Source of the DNA: Planctomycetaceae bacterium
Lineage (GTDB): Bacteria; Planctomycetota; Planctomycetia; Pirellulales; UBA1268
DNA: 20,559 nt
Assembly (NCBI GenBank): GCA_005789975.1
Contig: SXWC01000072.1
Location: 1-20,559 of the forward strand
Direction: 5' to 3'
A program made the position numbers and the translations under genes. This document shows positions 1 to 8,972 of the stretch, piece after piece (position 1 is the first letter of the stretch; each line of letters opens with the position of its first letter). The notes beneath the pieces were generated by a model that ran no database searches, was not told where the DNA came from, and saw only the letters and a program-made list of their open reading frames with translations.

Positions 1-480
1 AACAATGCCGGGGTCACCCGCGACACGCTCCTGCCGCGGATGAGCGACGAGGAATGGGACCAGGTGCTGACCACGAACCTCCGCGCGCCGTTCCTGTTCA
101 TGCGGGCCGCCAGCCGGCCGATGATGCAGCAGCGCTACGGCCGGATCGTGAACGTGGCCAGCGTCTCGGGCCTGATCGGCAATCCCGGGCAGGCCAACTA
201 CTCGGCCTCGAAGGCCGGTCTGGTCGGCCTGACGCGGACGGTGGCCAAGGAACTCGCCGGCCGCAAGATCACGGTCAACGCCGTGGCGCCCGGGTTCAGC
301 GCCAGCGACATGACCGCGGCCCTGGGCCCGGCGCTGCTCGACGAGGTGAAGAAGCGGGTGCCGGCGAAGCGGCTCGGCGAGGCCTGGGAGATCGCCGAGG
401 CGGTCCTCTTTCTGGCCGCCCCGTCGTCGGGCTACATCACCGCCCAAACGCTCGTGGTGGACGGCGGCCTGATCGGATGA
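1..480 (+). CDS. fabG: 3-oxoacyl-ACP reductase FabG (5' end missing)
   Basis: NADPH-dependent reduction of 3-oxoacyl-ACP to 3-hydroxyacyl-ACP, the first reductive step of the type II fatty-acid elongation cycle in the cytoplasm. The open frame runs in from the window edge and gives 159 residues. It starts exactly at the short-chain dehydrogenase NNAG motif, so about 85 residues carrying the Rossmann nucleotide-binding part lie outside. The catalytic Ser (VNVAS), Tyr and Lys (YSASK) are present at fragment residues 54, 67 and 71, with the same spacing as in E. coli FabG (Ser138, Tyr151, Lys155). The C-terminus ends in the usual VDGG segment. acpP and fabF follow on the same strand, which supports FabG over other SDR reductases. 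The internal ATG at 40 is not the start. Confidence 0.95.
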   Translation, partial: NNAGVTRDTLLPRMSDEEWDQVLTTNLRAPFLFMRAASRPMMQQRYGRIVNVASVSGLIGNPGQANYSASKAGLVGLTRTVAKELAGRKITVNAVAPGFSASDMTAALGPALLDEVKKRVPAKRLGEAWEIAEAVLFLAAPSSGYITAQTLVVDGGLIG

Positions 481-520
481 GCCGGCCGCACCATGGCCCC
501 GTCACGCATTTTTCCCGGAC

Positions 521-550
521 TGGACATGCCCGGGCGGGAACGGGTATATC
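521..550 (+). promoter_or_regulatory. candidate sigma70-type promoter for acpP
   Basis: TGGACA (521-526) and TATATC (545-550) are separated by 18 bases in the 169-bp gap between fabG and acpP. The predicted start near 557 gives a leader of about 90 bases, with a GC-rich GGCCGGCCGGCC run (594-605) and a strong AGGAGG ribosome site at 635-640. A separate acpP promoter would fit the high demand for ACP. This is pattern matching only. Confidence 0.4.
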
Positions 551-649
551 TTCGCCGTGAAGGCGGGCAAGGTACGCGGCCCTGAAGGGCTGCGGCCGGC
601 CGGCCGGGTTCGGCGTTTGGCAGGATCGGTTTTCAGGAGGAATCGCAAG

Positions 650-886
650 GTGGCATCAGTCCAAGAGCGGGTGATCGACATCGTGGCTTCCCAACTCGGA
701 GTCAGCAAAGAGCAGATCACCCCCGAGACGTCGTTCATCAACGACCTGGGAGCCGACTCGCTCGACACCGTCGAACTGGTGATGGAACTCGAGGAAGAGT
801 TCGAGACGAACATTCCGGACGACGCCGCCGAGAAGATCCAGACCGTGGGTCAGGCCGTCGAGTTCATCGAAAAGCACCAGTCTTGA
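650..886 (+). CDS. acpP: acyl carrier protein AcpP
   Basis: Small acidic carrier protein that holds growing acyl chains on a 4'-phosphopantetheine arm during fatty-acid synthesis. The product is 78 residues, the usual ACP length. The attachment Ser is residue 37 in the [10 protein letters not shown] motif, followed by the acidic helix II that docks partner enzymes. The GTG start at 650 was chosen because a perfect AGGAGG sits 9 bases upstream (635-640) and the protein then begins at the family's normal N-terminus. The frame is open further back to a GTG at 557, but that would add 31 Arg-rich residues unlike any ACP. It lies between fabG and fabF, the standard fab cluster order. Confidence 0.97.
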   Translation: MASVQERVIDIVASQLGVSKEQITPETSFINDLGADSLDTVELVMELEEEFETNIPDDAAEKIQTVGQAVEFIEKHQS

Positions 887-923
887 TCCTGGGATTCGCG
901 CAGCAGGGATGGCGGAGCGATCG

Positions 924-2162
924 ATGAAGCGACGGGCCGTGGTGACCGGTTTGGGAGTCGTGACTTCCCTGGGCCGGAGCGTGGAGTTGTTCTGGGACCG
1001 GATCGTGCGCGGCGACAGCGGCGTGGGTCCGATCTCGCTGTTCGACGTGTCTGGCTACCGCGTTCAGTTCGGCGGCCAGGTGCACTGGGAGCCCGAGAAC
1101 GAGGGCATCGCCAGTCCCAAGGAACTCAAGCGGCTCGACCGCTTCACGCAGTTCGCCCTGGCTTCGGCCAAAGACGCCGTCACCGATTCGGGGATCGATT
1201 TCTCGCAGGAGGATCCCTATCGCTGCGGCGTCGTGATCGGCTCCGGCATCGGCGGGCTCTGGGAGTTCGAGGTGCAGGAGGAGCGGCTGCTCCACAAGGG
1301 CATCGACAAGGTGTCGCCGTTCACGATCCCGAAGCTGATGGTCAACTCCGCAAGCGGCCATGTCTCGAGCCTCTACGGCATCAAGGGCCCCAACTTCGCC
1401 GTCGCCACGGCGTGCGCCAGCGCCGCCAATTCGATCGGCAGCGCCCTGCGGGCGATCCAATACGGCGACGCCGACGTGATGGTGACGGGCGGCAGCGAAG
1501 CGGCCCTCACACCCATCGGCCTGGCCGGTTTCCAGAACATGCGGGCCCTGTCGTTCCGCGGCGAAGCCCCGCAGCAGGCGAGCCGGCCGTTCGACGCCGA
1601 CCGTGATGGCTTCGTGCTGGCGGAGGGCGCGGGGGTCGTGGTGATCGAGGAACTCGAGCACGCCAAGAAACGCGGTGCCAGGATCTACGCCGAACTCAGG
1701 GGCTACGGTGCCAGCGGCGATGCGGGCCACATCACCCAGCCCGACGATGAGGGACGGGGTGCGGGCCAGGCGATGGCGATGGCCCTCGCCGACGCCGGCG
1801 TGAACCCCGAATCGATGCAGTACATCAACGCCCACGGCACGAGCACGCCCCTCGGCGACAAGGCCGAGACCCGGGCCGTGAAGCGGGTGTTCGGCGACCA
1901 TGCCCGACGGCTGGCGGTCTCGAGCACCAAGAGCCAACTCGGCCACACGCTGGGTGCCAGCGGAGGCATCGAACTCGTGGTCTGCAGCCTGACCGTCTCC
2001 CGGGGCGTGATCACCCCGACGATCAACCTCGACAACCCCGACCCCGACTGCGACCTCGACTACACGCCAAAGACCGCCCGGCAGGCGAAGATCGATGTCG
2101 CCATGAGCAACTCCTTCGGCTTCGGCGGCCACAACGCCTCCCTGGTGCTCGCCCGCATCTGA
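924..2162 (+). CDS. fabF: 3-oxoacyl-ACP synthase II (FabF), catalytic
   Basis: Condenses acyl-ACP with malonyl-ACP (elongation step) using a thiolase-fold active site. With the start at 924 the product is 412 residues, close to the 413 of E. coli FabF. All catalytic residues are in register: Cys164 (ATACASA), His304 (NAHGTST), Lys336 (STKSQ) and His341 (LGHTLGASGG), each one position from E. coli 163, 303, 335 and 340. The start at 924 gives the typical MKRRAVVTGLG N-terminus and has GGAG at 914-917, 6 bases upstream. An in-frame ATG at 909 would add five residues and has only a weak ribosome site. It begins 37 bases after acpP, so the two are probably cotranscribed. Confidence 0.97.
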   Translation: MKRRAVVTGLGVVTSLGRSVELFWDRIVRGDSGVGPISLFDVSGYRVQFGGQVHWEPENEGIASPKELKRLDRFTQFALASAKDAVTDSGIDFSQEDPYRCGVVIGSGIGGLWEFEVQEERLLHKGIDKVSPFTIPKLMVNSASGHVSSLYGIKGPNFAVATACASAANSIGSALRAIQYGDADVMVTGGSEAALTPIGLAGFQNMRALSFRGEAPQQASRPFDADRDGFVLAEGAGVVVIEELEHAKKRGARIYAELRGYGASGDAGHITQPDDEGRGAGQAMAMALADAGVNPESMQYINAHGTSTPLGDKAETRAVKRVFGDHARRLAVSSTKSQLGHTLGASGGIELVVCSLTVSRGVITPTINLDNPDPDCDLDYTPKTARQAKIDVAMSNSFGFGGHNASLVLARI

Positions 2163-2280
2163 CGCAACGCGGCTCGTCCGGAAGAGGTGCCGGTCGGCTC
2201 GCTGGCCCCGCCCAGCCGGGAATGCCGGCGCGATCCCGGGGATTCCCCCGCTCGGTCCCCTCCCCGCGGTTCGTTTCGGC

Positions 2281-2309
2281 TTGTGCGCTCGACGCACCCT
2301 CCCTACAGT
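2281..2309 (+). promoter_or_regulatory. weak candidate promoter upstream of the secretin-like gene
   Basis: TTGTGC (2281-2286) and TACAGT (2304-2309) are separated by 17 bases in the 174-bp gap after fabF. The -10 matches consensus at four of six positions and the -35 at three. It would give a leader of roughly 20 bases before the ATG at 2337. Confidence 0.25.
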
Positions 2310-2336
2310 CCCCGCCCTCCCGCGAGGCTCCCGGCC

Positions 2337-3311
2337 ATGCTCCGGTCATCGATCTTCCAGTTTGCGGTGGCCTGTGTCGCATTCGTCGCCTCGGCGTGCG
2401 CGGCGGCGGAGATTCCCGCCGGCGGCGGACAGGTCTGGAAGACCTACGACATTGGGCCCTTCGTGCAGCAATCCGGCGAGGGAAGCCAGCGGCACATCGT
2501 CGACTGGATCCTCCAGGAAACCGGCTATCCGGCGTGGCACGGGGCCGCGCCCGCGTCGCTCTCGGCCGACGCCGGGCAAGTCTCGTGCTTCCACACGCCC
2601 GACATGCAGGCGAAGGTCGAGGAGATCGTGGCCAGGTTCGTCGCTGAGGCCGACACGCCGCATCGCTTCACGGTCCGCGTTCTGGGCCTCGACAGTCCGG
2701 CGTGGCGGACCGAGGCCCGCCCCTCCCTGACGGCGATCCCCGTGGCGACGCCCGGCGTGCAGGCATGGATCGCGCAGCGCGAAACAGCCGCCACCGTGCT
2801 GGCCCGGCTGCGATCGCGGGCCGATTGCCACGAACTGCCGACGGGCCCCGTGCTGGCCGCCAACGGACTCCCGGCGACGCTCTCCGGCGGCCGCAAGCAG
2901 GCCTACGTTCAGGATGTCGCCCCGAGGCCCGACGTCTGGCCGGGCTGGCAGACGCAGTCTTCGGCCTGCGACGAAGGGCTGGCGATCGACATCCACCCGC
3001 TGATCTCCCGCGACCAGACCGCCGTCGAAGCCGTCGTCCGCTGCCGGATCGACCAGATCGAGCGGATGGCGGCGGTCTCGCTCGCCTCCCCCGTCAGCCA
3101 GCAGCGGGTGCAGGTGGAGGTGCCCCAGGTCGCGGCCGTCCGGGTGGGGGAGCGGTTCCGCTGGCCCTCCAACCAGACGCTGCTCATCGGAATCGGGTTG
3201 GTGCCCTGGCCGGTGCCTGCGCAAAATGTGACCCCGGCGGCACTGCTGTCGGATGTGAAGCGGTGCGACGTGGTGATCGTCGTCGAACCCAGGCTCGGCG
3301 GCGGACCATGA
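2337..3311 (+). CDS. exported protein with a secretin-like C-terminal segment, function unknown
   Basis: The product is 324 residues, starting at ATG 2337 with GAGG 9 bases upstream (2324-2327). The N-terminus is a typical signal peptide: MLRSS, a hydrophobic stretch, then an Ala-rich cleavage region ending near AAAEIP at residues 20-25. Longer upstream starts in the frame would bury this signal. The middle part (TPDMQAKVEEIVARF, around residues 84-98) resembles the short alpha/beta modules that precede secretin pores. Residues 217 to the end follow the pattern of a secretin domain: IDIHPLISRD..AVEAVV, then a TLLIGIG strand near 280-286, then DVVIVVEPRL at 311-320, comparable to the 'vtP.i' strands of GspD-like proteins. 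No transmembrane pore hairpin or full secretin length is evident. The secretin relationship is my inference by eye. The gene sits between two ketosynthase genes, with no obvious functional link to either. Confidence 0.75.
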   Translation: MLRSSIFQFAVACVAFVASACAAAEIPAGGGQVWKTYDIGPFVQQSGEGSQRHIVDWILQETGYPAWHGAAPASLSADAGQVSCFHTPDMQAKVEEIVARFVAEADTPHRFTVRVLGLDSPAWRTEARPSLTAIPVATPGVQAWIAQRETAATVLARLRSRADCHELPTGPVLAANGLPATLSGGRKQAYVQDVAPRPDVWPGWQTQSSACDEGLAIDIHPLISRDQTAVEAVVRCRIDQIERMAAVSLASPVSQQRVQVEVPQVAAVRVGERFRWPSNQTLLIGIGLVPWPVPAQNVTPAALLSDVKRCDVVIVVEPRLGGGP

Positions 3312-3381
3312 CCCACGACGCCGTGGCCATGGCCTCGCCACGGACAGACCGTGGCCGGACAGCAACGAACAGGAAGCGTGC

Positions 3382-4707
3382 ATGAGCGGATCAACCGGAC
3401 GTCGGGTGGTGATCACGGGAATGGGCGTCGTCAGCCCGCTGGGGCTTTCGCTCGATGACCTCTGGCAGGGTCTCGTGACGGGAACGAGCGGCGTCGGACC
3501 GCTCGATGCGTTTCCATCCGCCGGGATCCCGCTGCACCACGCCGCCGAGGCCCGGGGATTCACGGGCGAAATCGACAACTTCGGCCCGCTCGACGGCGAG
3601 CGGAAGAAGGCGATCCGCAAAGGCTGCAAGGTGATGTGCCGCGAGAGCCAGATGGCCGTGGCCGCCGCCCAGCGGGCTCTCCACGACTGCGGCGATGCCG
3701 CGTCGCACCACCCTCCCGAACGCTTCGGCTGCGTGTTCGGCTCCGACTACATGCTCACGCTGCCCGAGGACTTCACGGCGAGCGTCGCCAAGTGCCGCGG
3801 ACCCGATGGGCTCTTCGACTTCCAGCTGTGGGCGGTCGAGGGCATGCCGCAGCTCACGCCGCTGTGGCTGCTCAAGTACCTGCCGAACATGCCGGCCAGC
3901 CACATCGCGATCTACAACGACCTCCGCGGTCCCAGCAACTCGCTCACGCTCCGCGAGGCGAGCGGCCACCTCGCCGTCGGAGAGGCCGTGGTCACGATTC
4001 AACGCGGAGCGGCCGACATCATGGTCGCCGGATCGACCGGCACACGGGTGCACCCCATGAAGACCGTTCATGCGTTGCAGAGCGAGCAGGTGGCCACCGG
4101 GAACGACGACCCGACGACCTGGAGCCGCCCGTTCGACAAGCACCGCCGGGGCATGGTGCTCGGCGAAGGCTCGGCCGTGCTGATCCTCGAGGAACTCTCG
4201 CACGCCCGGGCCCGCGGAGCCCGGATCCACGGCGAGATCATCGGCCACGCAGCGCGGTGCTCGACCAGCTTGTCGGGGGTCGGCCGATGTCGGCAGGCCA
4301 TCGCGCACGCCTTGCGGCGGGCGCTCGAGATGGCCGCGGTGGCGACCGACGGGATCGGACACGTGCATGCCCATGGATCGAGCACCGTCGCCGGCGACCG
4401 CGACGAGGCCGGGGCGATGCACGATGTGCTTGGCGATGCCGCCGGCCGGATTCCCACCGTCGCCGCGAAGAGCCACTTTGGCAATCTCGGCGGGGGGAGC
4501 GGCCTCGTCGAGTGCGTGGGCAGCATTCTCGCCCTGCAACACGGCGAACTCTTCCCGCTGCTCAACCACGAAACCGCCGATGAGGCGTGCGGCATCCGGC
4601 CGGCCCGCCGGGGCGACCCCGCGGGGGACGTGTTCGTCTCCACCTCGGTCACCCCCCAGGGGCAGGCGGGCTCGCTCGTCGTTCGTGCATGGGAGGCGTC
4701 GGCCTGA
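3382..4707 (+). CDS. ketosynthase-fold protein without active-site Cys (chain-length-factor-like)
   Basis: A 441-residue homologue of FabF with the complete thiolase-fold framework (N-terminal RRVVITGMGVVSPLG, a central GPSNSL region, HAHGSST, and KSHFGN near the C-terminus). Alignment by eye to the FabF 2.5 kb upstream puts Glu192 (TLREASG) at the position of the catalytic Cys, and Asn368 (FGNLGGGSG) at the position of the second catalytic His. The first His (331) and the Lys (363) are kept. Loss of the Cys is the hallmark of KS-beta/chain-length factors, where Gln is usual, so this is probably a non-condensing partner or a decarboxylase rather than an elongating enzyme. An insertion around residues 122-165 also distinguishes it from FabF. 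Start 3382 has AGGA at 3371-3374. The partner and product are unknown. Fold confidence is high, role confidence low. Confidence 0.85.
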   Translation: MSGSTGRRVVITGMGVVSPLGLSLDDLWQGLVTGTSGVGPLDAFPSAGIPLHHAAEARGFTGEIDNFGPLDGERKKAIRKGCKVMCRESQMAVAAAQRALHDCGDAASHHPPERFGCVFGSDYMLTLPEDFTASVAKCRGPDGLFDFQLWAVEGMPQLTPLWLLKYLPNMPASHIAIYNDLRGPSNSLTLREASGHLAVGEAVVTIQRGAADIMVAGSTGTRVHPMKTVHALQSEQVATGNDDPTTWSRPFDKHRRGMVLGEGSAVLILEELSHARARGARIHGEIIGHAARCSTSLSGVGRCRQAIAHALRRALEMAAVATDGIGHVHAHGSSTVAGDRDEAGAMHDVLGDAAGRIPTVAAKSHFGNLGGGSGLVECVGSILALQHGELFPLLNHETADEACGIRPARRGDPAGDVFVSTSVTPQGQAGSLVVRAWEASA

Positions 4708-4736
4708 TCCGGGGGCAAGCGGACGGCGGCCGCTTC

Positions 4737-4765
4737 TTGACAGCCTCTCCCGGACGGCTTACCTT
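4737..4765 (+). promoter_or_regulatory. candidate promoter for the nusA-infB-rbfA operon
   Basis: A perfect TTGACA (4737-4742) is followed after 17 bases by TACCTT (4760-4765), which keeps the key T1, A2 and T6 of the -10. It lies just after the preceding stop codon (4707). The predicted start is near 4772, leaving a leader of about 170 bases that contains the stem-loop at 4820-4869. Confidence 0.45.
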
Positions 4766-4819
4766 CCACGGGTTGCTTTCCTTTGTGAGGATGGCTGCTG
4801 GTTCGCGGATTCGCTTTCC

Positions 4820-4869
4820 AAACATCCGTGGCAGGGACCCCTTTCTGAGGGGATCCTGTGCGGATGTTT
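4820..4869 (+). promoter_or_regulatory. long two-part stem-loop in the nusA leader
   Basis: The outer stem AAACATCCG (4820-4828) pairs perfectly with CGGATGTTT (4861-4869). A small internal loop (TGG/TG) follows, then an inner stem of ten positions (4832-4841 with 4849-4858) containing one A-A mismatch and one G-U pair, closed by a 7-base loop TTTCTGA. About 18 pairs in 50 bases is far above chance. No T-run follows the stem, so it is not a standard intrinsic terminator. It could be an attenuator, a protein-binding site for autoregulation, an RNase processing site or an mRNA-stability element. Confidence 0.7.
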
Positions 4870-4940
4870 CGGCGCCCATGTCGTGATATGGCGTCGGCCG
4901 TTCCGGCTGCTCCATCCCACGGTCGGCATCCGAGAACCAC

Positions 4941-6263
4941 ATGAAGCCCGAAGAAATCCTCCGCATCGTCGACGCGATCCACCGCGACAAAAACATCGAC
5001 AAGGAGATCGTGTTCCAGGCCATCGAAGCGGCCCTGGTCACGGCCCTCACGCGGCAGTACGGCGAGACCTCCCAGGTCACGGTCGCGATCGACCGCGCCG
5101 ACGGCACGGTCAGCGGCACGCATGATGGCCAACCGCTCGACACCGCCGAACTCTCCGGTCGCATCGGCGCACAGACCGCCAAGCAGGTCATCATCCAGAA
5201 GATCCGCGAGGCGGAGCGGGATGCGATCCACGACGAGTTCGAGGAGCAGGTCGGCCAGATGGTCTCGGGGGTCGTTGCCCGGTTCGAGGGCGCCACGGCG
5301 ACGGTCACCCTGGGAGGCCAGGAAGCGATCCTGCCGCGGAGCGAGCAGATTCCGGGCGAGTCGTATCACCCGAACGAGCGGATCCGTGCCACGATCTTCG
5401 AGGTGCGGAAGGTCGGCAGCCGGGTGAAGATCATCCTCTCCCGGATTCGTCCCCAGCTCGTGCAGCGGCTCTTCGAGCAGGAGATTCCCGAGATCGCCGA
5501 CGGCGTGATCGAGATCCGCGCGATCTCCCGTGAGCCCGGCTACCGCAGCAAGGTGGCCGTCATCAGTTCCGACAACCGCATCGACTGCGTCGGCGCGTGC
5601 GTCGGCGTGCGTGGCAACCGCATCAAGAACATCGTCGAGGAACTCGGCGGCGAGCGAATCGACATCGTCCGCTGGAACGACGACCTCCAGGTGCTCGTGC
5701 CCAACGCACTGCAGCCCGCCGAGGTCGATGAGGTGATTCTCTGTCAGATGCTCGGCCGTGGCATCGTGCTCGTCCGCGAGGATCAGCTTTCGCTGGCGAT
5801 CGGACGCCGCGGACAAAACGTCCGCCTGGCGAGCAAGCTCTGCGGCTGGGACATCGAGATCATGACCCGCGAGGAACTCGACCAGCAGATCGAGCGGGCC
5901 ATCGCGGGCTTCTCGTCGATCGAAGGCCTCGACGAATCGGTGGCGGAGCGGCTGGTCGGGGAGGGTTTCCTCTCCTACGACGACCTCTCGGTGATCGAGC
6001 CCGAGGACCTCATGGAAATGGGCGGCTTGACCGCGGAAGCCGTGGACGCGATTGTTGCAGAAGCGGAGCAGCGGGCCAGCATGGCCGAGGCTGCGGCGGC
6101 AGACGAGCGACGGAAGCAGCGAGAGACGGATCGGATCGCGAAGGCCACGGCCGACGCTGACGCCGCCGAATCGATCGTTGCCGGAGGAGAGGCTGCGGTC
6201 GAGGAGGCTGGTGTGGCGGAAGCCGCGCCGGAATCCGCACCACACGTCTCCCCTGAGTCGTGA
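4941..6263 (+). CDS. nusA: transcription termination/antitermination factor NusA
   Basis: RNA polymerase-binding factor that modulates pausing, termination and antitermination. The product is 440 residues. Visible domains: N-terminal RNAP-binding domain (1-100), S1 domain (about 105-170, [10 protein letters not shown]), KH1 with a GVRG loop (222-225), KH2 with IGRRGQNVR (288-291 loop), and one C-terminal helix-hairpin-helix repeat (about 325-376), then an Ala/Glu-rich tail. It lacks the second acidic repeat of the 495-residue E. coli protein. The ATG at 4941 gives the expected N-terminus, with only a weak GAGAA ribosome site. infB follows after 57 bases as in most bacteria, but rimP, which usually precedes nusA, is absent here. 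Confidence 0.97.
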   Translation: MKPEEILRIVDAIHRDKNIDKEIVFQAIEAALVTALTRQYGETSQVTVAIDRADGTVSGTHDGQPLDTAELSGRIGAQTAKQVIIQKIREAERDAIHDEFEEQVGQMVSGVVARFEGATATVTLGGQEAILPRSEQIPGESYHPNERIRATIFEVRKVGSRVKIILSRIRPQLVQRLFEQEIPEIADGVIEIRAISREPGYRSKVAVISSDNRIDCVGACVGVRGNRIKNIVEELGGERIDIVRWNDDLQVLVPNALQPAEVDEVILCQMLGRGIVLVREDQLSLAIGRRGQNVRLASKLCGWDIEIMTREELDQQIERAIAGFSSIEGLDESVAERLVGEGFLSYDDLSVIEPEDLMEMGGLTAEAVDAIVAEAEQRASMAEAAAADERRKQRETDRIAKATADADAAESIVAGGEAAVEEAGVAEAAPESAPHVSPES

Positions 6264-6320
6264 TGGCTGGAATCGACTGTATGACGGAGTTCGGCGAGAG
6301 GCGTTGCGAGAGAGGTCCGA

Positions 6321-8972
6321 GTGGCTGTCCGAATCTATACGCTTGCGAAGGAACTGAAGATCGACAGCAAGGAGCTGGTCGATCTGTGCACCCGCGCCGG
6401 CATCCAGGACAAGGGCTCGGCGTTGGCGAGCATGACCGACGAGGAAGTCGGGAAGCTTAAGGAATTCATCGCCAACAAGTCGCGGCCGCCTGAGCGGCCC
6501 GCCCCGGTGGCCCCGGTCAAGCCCGCGGCACCGACGACGACTCCGGCGGCTGTGGCGAAGCCGGCAGCCGTCACTGAATCGCTCAAGCGCGAAGATTACA
6601 TCGCCCCCGCGGGCGTGAGCGGCAAGGCGAAGCCCGCGGAGCCCGCCCCCAAGCCGGCGTCCACCGAAGTGAAGCCGCGACCCATGGTGCGACCGGGCGG
6701 TGACGGCTCGAAACCGGTGCCGCGGCCCGCCTTCAAACTTGCTCCGGTGCCGGCGGCTGGTCGTGCGCCGATCACCCCCCGCGCCGGCTCCTCGGAGCCC
6801 GCCGCGCAGAAACCCGACGTCAAGCTCCCGCTCGACGCCATTCGCAGCGCGAAGGCCGGCGGTGCGAAGCCCCTCGCCGATCACATGCGAAAGCATGAGC
6901 AGCAGCGGGCTGCCGACGCGCAGCGGGCCCGCACGGGCGGGCTGCTCCGCGGTGCCGCGGGTGGCGGGCCGGTGGCGGTGCCCCCGCCGATGCAGCCCGG
7001 GGTGAGGCCGCGCCGCACCCCCTCCAAGACGGGAGGCCCAGCGGACGACACCCCCGGCGGCCGCGCGCTGCGGCAGCTCAACCGCAAACGGACCGATGGT
7101 CGCGGAATGGGCGACGACGACTACGCCGGCCGGCGGAGGCGCGGCTCGAGGCCGCGGAAGGGTTCCGGCGTCTCGACGGCCGCCCCGCGAAAGACCAACG
7201 CCTCGATCCAGGTGCCTTGCAACGTGCGGGCCTTCTCGGAGGCGATCGGCCTGTCGGCCAGCGACGTGCTCAAGAAACTGCTGACCTTCAGCACGGAAAC
7301 CATGCCGAGCATGGCCACGGTCCTCGACCGCGACACGGTCGAACTGCTCGCGGCCGAGTTTGGCGTGCAACTCGACATCAAGACGGCGGAGGATCTCGAG
7401 AAGGAACTCCTCGCCGGCTTTGACGCCATCGACGAGGATCCGAGCGCCAAGCTGCCACGAGCGCCGGTGGTGACGTTTCTCGGTCACGTCGATCATGGCA
7501 AGACGTCGCTGCTCGACAAGATCCTCGGGATCGACGTGGCGGCCCGCGAGAGCGGTGGCATCACGCAGCACATCCGTGCCTACACGGTCAATCGCAACGA
7601 CAAGACGATCACCTTCGTCGACACCCCGGGCCACGAGGCCTTCACGCAGATGCGGGCCCGCGGCGCGAACGTCACCGACTGTGCCGTGGTCGTCGTGGCC
7701 GCGGACGACGGCGTGATGCCGCAGACGATCGAGCACCTGCAGATCCTCGACTTGCTGAAGGTCACGCGCGGCATCGCCGTGATCAACAAGATCGATCTCC
7801 CGGGCGCCGACGTGCAACGGGTCTACCAGCAACTCGCGGCGGCCGAACTCCTGCCGACCGAATGGGGTGGTGAAACCGAGGTCGTGAAGACCAGCGCCCT
7901 CACCGGCGAAGGTGTCGATGGGCTGCTCGACACGCTGCTCACGATCGCCGAACTCCACGATCTCCGGGCCAACCCCGACCGCACCGCGGCCGGCGTCTGC
8001 CTCGACGCGTCGATCCACGAGGGACGGGGCGTCGTCGCCTGCCTGCTGGTGCAGAAGGGCACGCTCAACATCGGCGACCCGCTGGTCTGCGGCGAGGCGA
8101 GCGGCAACGTCAAGTCGATGTTCGACACACTCACCCGCCGCAAGGTGACGGAAGCCGGCCCGGCGCGGCCCGTGTTCGTCACCGGCCTCGACGTGGCCCC
8201 GGGGGCGGGCGATCGATTCCAGGAGGTGGAGTCGATCGCGATGGCCCGCGAAGTGGCCGTCAAGCGGAACGACATTCGCCGTCAGTCGAACCTGGCCGGG
8301 GCCCCGGTCCATGTCACGCTCGAGAACCTGGCCGATCGCCTCGGCACCGAGAAGGCACCCACGCTCAACCTCATCCTGCGGGCCGACGTCCGCGGCTCCA
8401 TCGAGGCGATCCTCAAGGAACTGCAGAAGCTCGATCACCCGGAGGTCAAGGTCCGGGTGCTCCAGGCGACGGTCGGCGGCATCACCGAGGCCGACGTCCA
8501 GCTTGCCGACGCCTCCGACGCCGTGATCATCGGCTTCAACGTGGTGCCCGACGAGCGGGCCCGGTCGCTGGCCGAAGACAAGGGTGTGCAGGTCCGACGC
8601 TACGAGATCATCTACCAGGTGACCGACGACCTGAAGAAGGCCCTCGAGGGCCTGCTCGCTCCCGAGAAGCGGGAGACCGATCTGGGCCGCGCGATCGTGC
8701 AGCGGACGTTCTCCATCAGCCGCCTCGGCGTGATCGCCGGTTGCCGCGTGATCGGTGGCATCATCGCCCGCAACGGCCGCCTCAGGGTGATCCGCGACAG
8801 CCGCGTGATCGGCGACTACGGCATCGAGACACTGCGGCGCGAGAAGGACGACGCGCGGGAGGTTCGTGACGGCCTCGAGTGCGGCATCAAACTGGCGGGC
8901 TTCAACGACATCAAGGAGGGCGACATCCTCGAGTGCTACCGCGTCGAGGAATTCGCGCGAACGCTCTCGTGA
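6321..8972 (+). CDS. infB: translation initiation factor IF-2
   Basis: GTPase that brings initiator fMet-tRNA to the 30S subunit and promotes subunit joining. The product is 883 residues. An N-terminal IF2_N module ([12 protein letters not shown]) is followed by about 200 residues of Pro/Ala/Lys/Arg-rich, probably disordered linker (about 58-280), then a second IF2_N-like module (about 292-370). The GTPase domain has G1 GHVDHGKT at 388-395, GGITQHI as switch [13 protein letters not shown] at 489 and SALTGEG. Domains II-IV extend to the C-terminus, which ends in the usual GD-LECY pattern. The GTG start at 6321 has AGAGG at 6311-6315 and gives the normal [12 protein letters not shown]-terminus. 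The stop overlaps the rbfA start by 4 bases. Confidence 0.98.
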   Translation: MAVRIYTLAKELKIDSKELVDLCTRAGIQDKGSALASMTDEEVGKLKEFIANKSRPPERPAPVAPVKPAAPTTTPAAVAKPAAVTESLKREDYIAPAGVSGKAKPAEPAPKPASTEVKPRPMVRPGGDGSKPVPRPAFKLAPVPAAGRAPITPRAGSSEPAAQKPDVKLPLDAIRSAKAGGAKPLADHMRKHEQQRAADAQRARTGGLLRGAAGGGPVAVPPPMQPGVRPRRTPSKTGGPADDTPGGRALRQLNRKRTDGRGMGDDDYAGRRRRGSRPRKGSGVSTAAPRKTNASIQVPCNVRAFSEAIGLSASDVLKKLLTFSTETMPSMATVLDRDTVELLAAEFGVQLDIKTAEDLEKELLAGFDAIDEDPSAKLPRAPVVTFLGHVDHGKTSLLDKILGIDVAARESGGITQHIRAYTVNRNDKTITFVDTPGHEAFTQMRARGANVTDCAVVVVAADDGVMPQTIEHLQILDLLKVTRGIAVINKIDLPGADVQRVYQQLAAAELLPTEWGGETEVVKTSALTGEGVDGLLDTLLTIAELHDLRANPDRTAAGVCLDASIHEGRGVVACLLVQKGTLNIGDPLVCGEASGNVKSMFDTLTRRKVTEAGPARPVFVTGLDVAPGAGDRFQEVESIAMAREVAVKRNDIRRQSNLAGAPVHVTLENLADRLGTEKAPTLNLILRADVRGSIEAILKELQKLDHPEVKVRVLQATVGGITEADVQLADASDAVIIGFNVVPDERARSLAEDKGVQVRRYEIIYQVTDDLKKALEGLLAPEKRETDLGRAIVQRTFSISRLGVIAGCRVIGGIIARNGRLRVIRDSRVIGDYGIETLRREKDDAREVRDGLECGIKLAGFNDIKEGDILECYRVEEFARTLS

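Noticed and set aside
594..605. GGCCGGCCGGCC run in the acpP leader as a possible regulatory palindrome
   Set aside because: Simple GC-rich repeat common in such DNA. No defined loop or partner.
864..2297. A 477-codon - strand frame opposite fabF, and similar long frames opposite the secretin-like gene (2346-3629), the second ketosynthase gene (3391-4569) and the HhH-like gene (9343-10620)
   Set aside because: Each mirrors a well-supported gene and has the composition of a codon-bias shadow. No motifs or ribosome sites support them.
4708..4940. tRNA or rimP remnant upstream of nusA, as found in enterobacterial nusA operons
   Set aside because: No cloverleaf arms, T-loop motif or open frame could be found. 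Only the promoter candidate and the stem-loop are visible.
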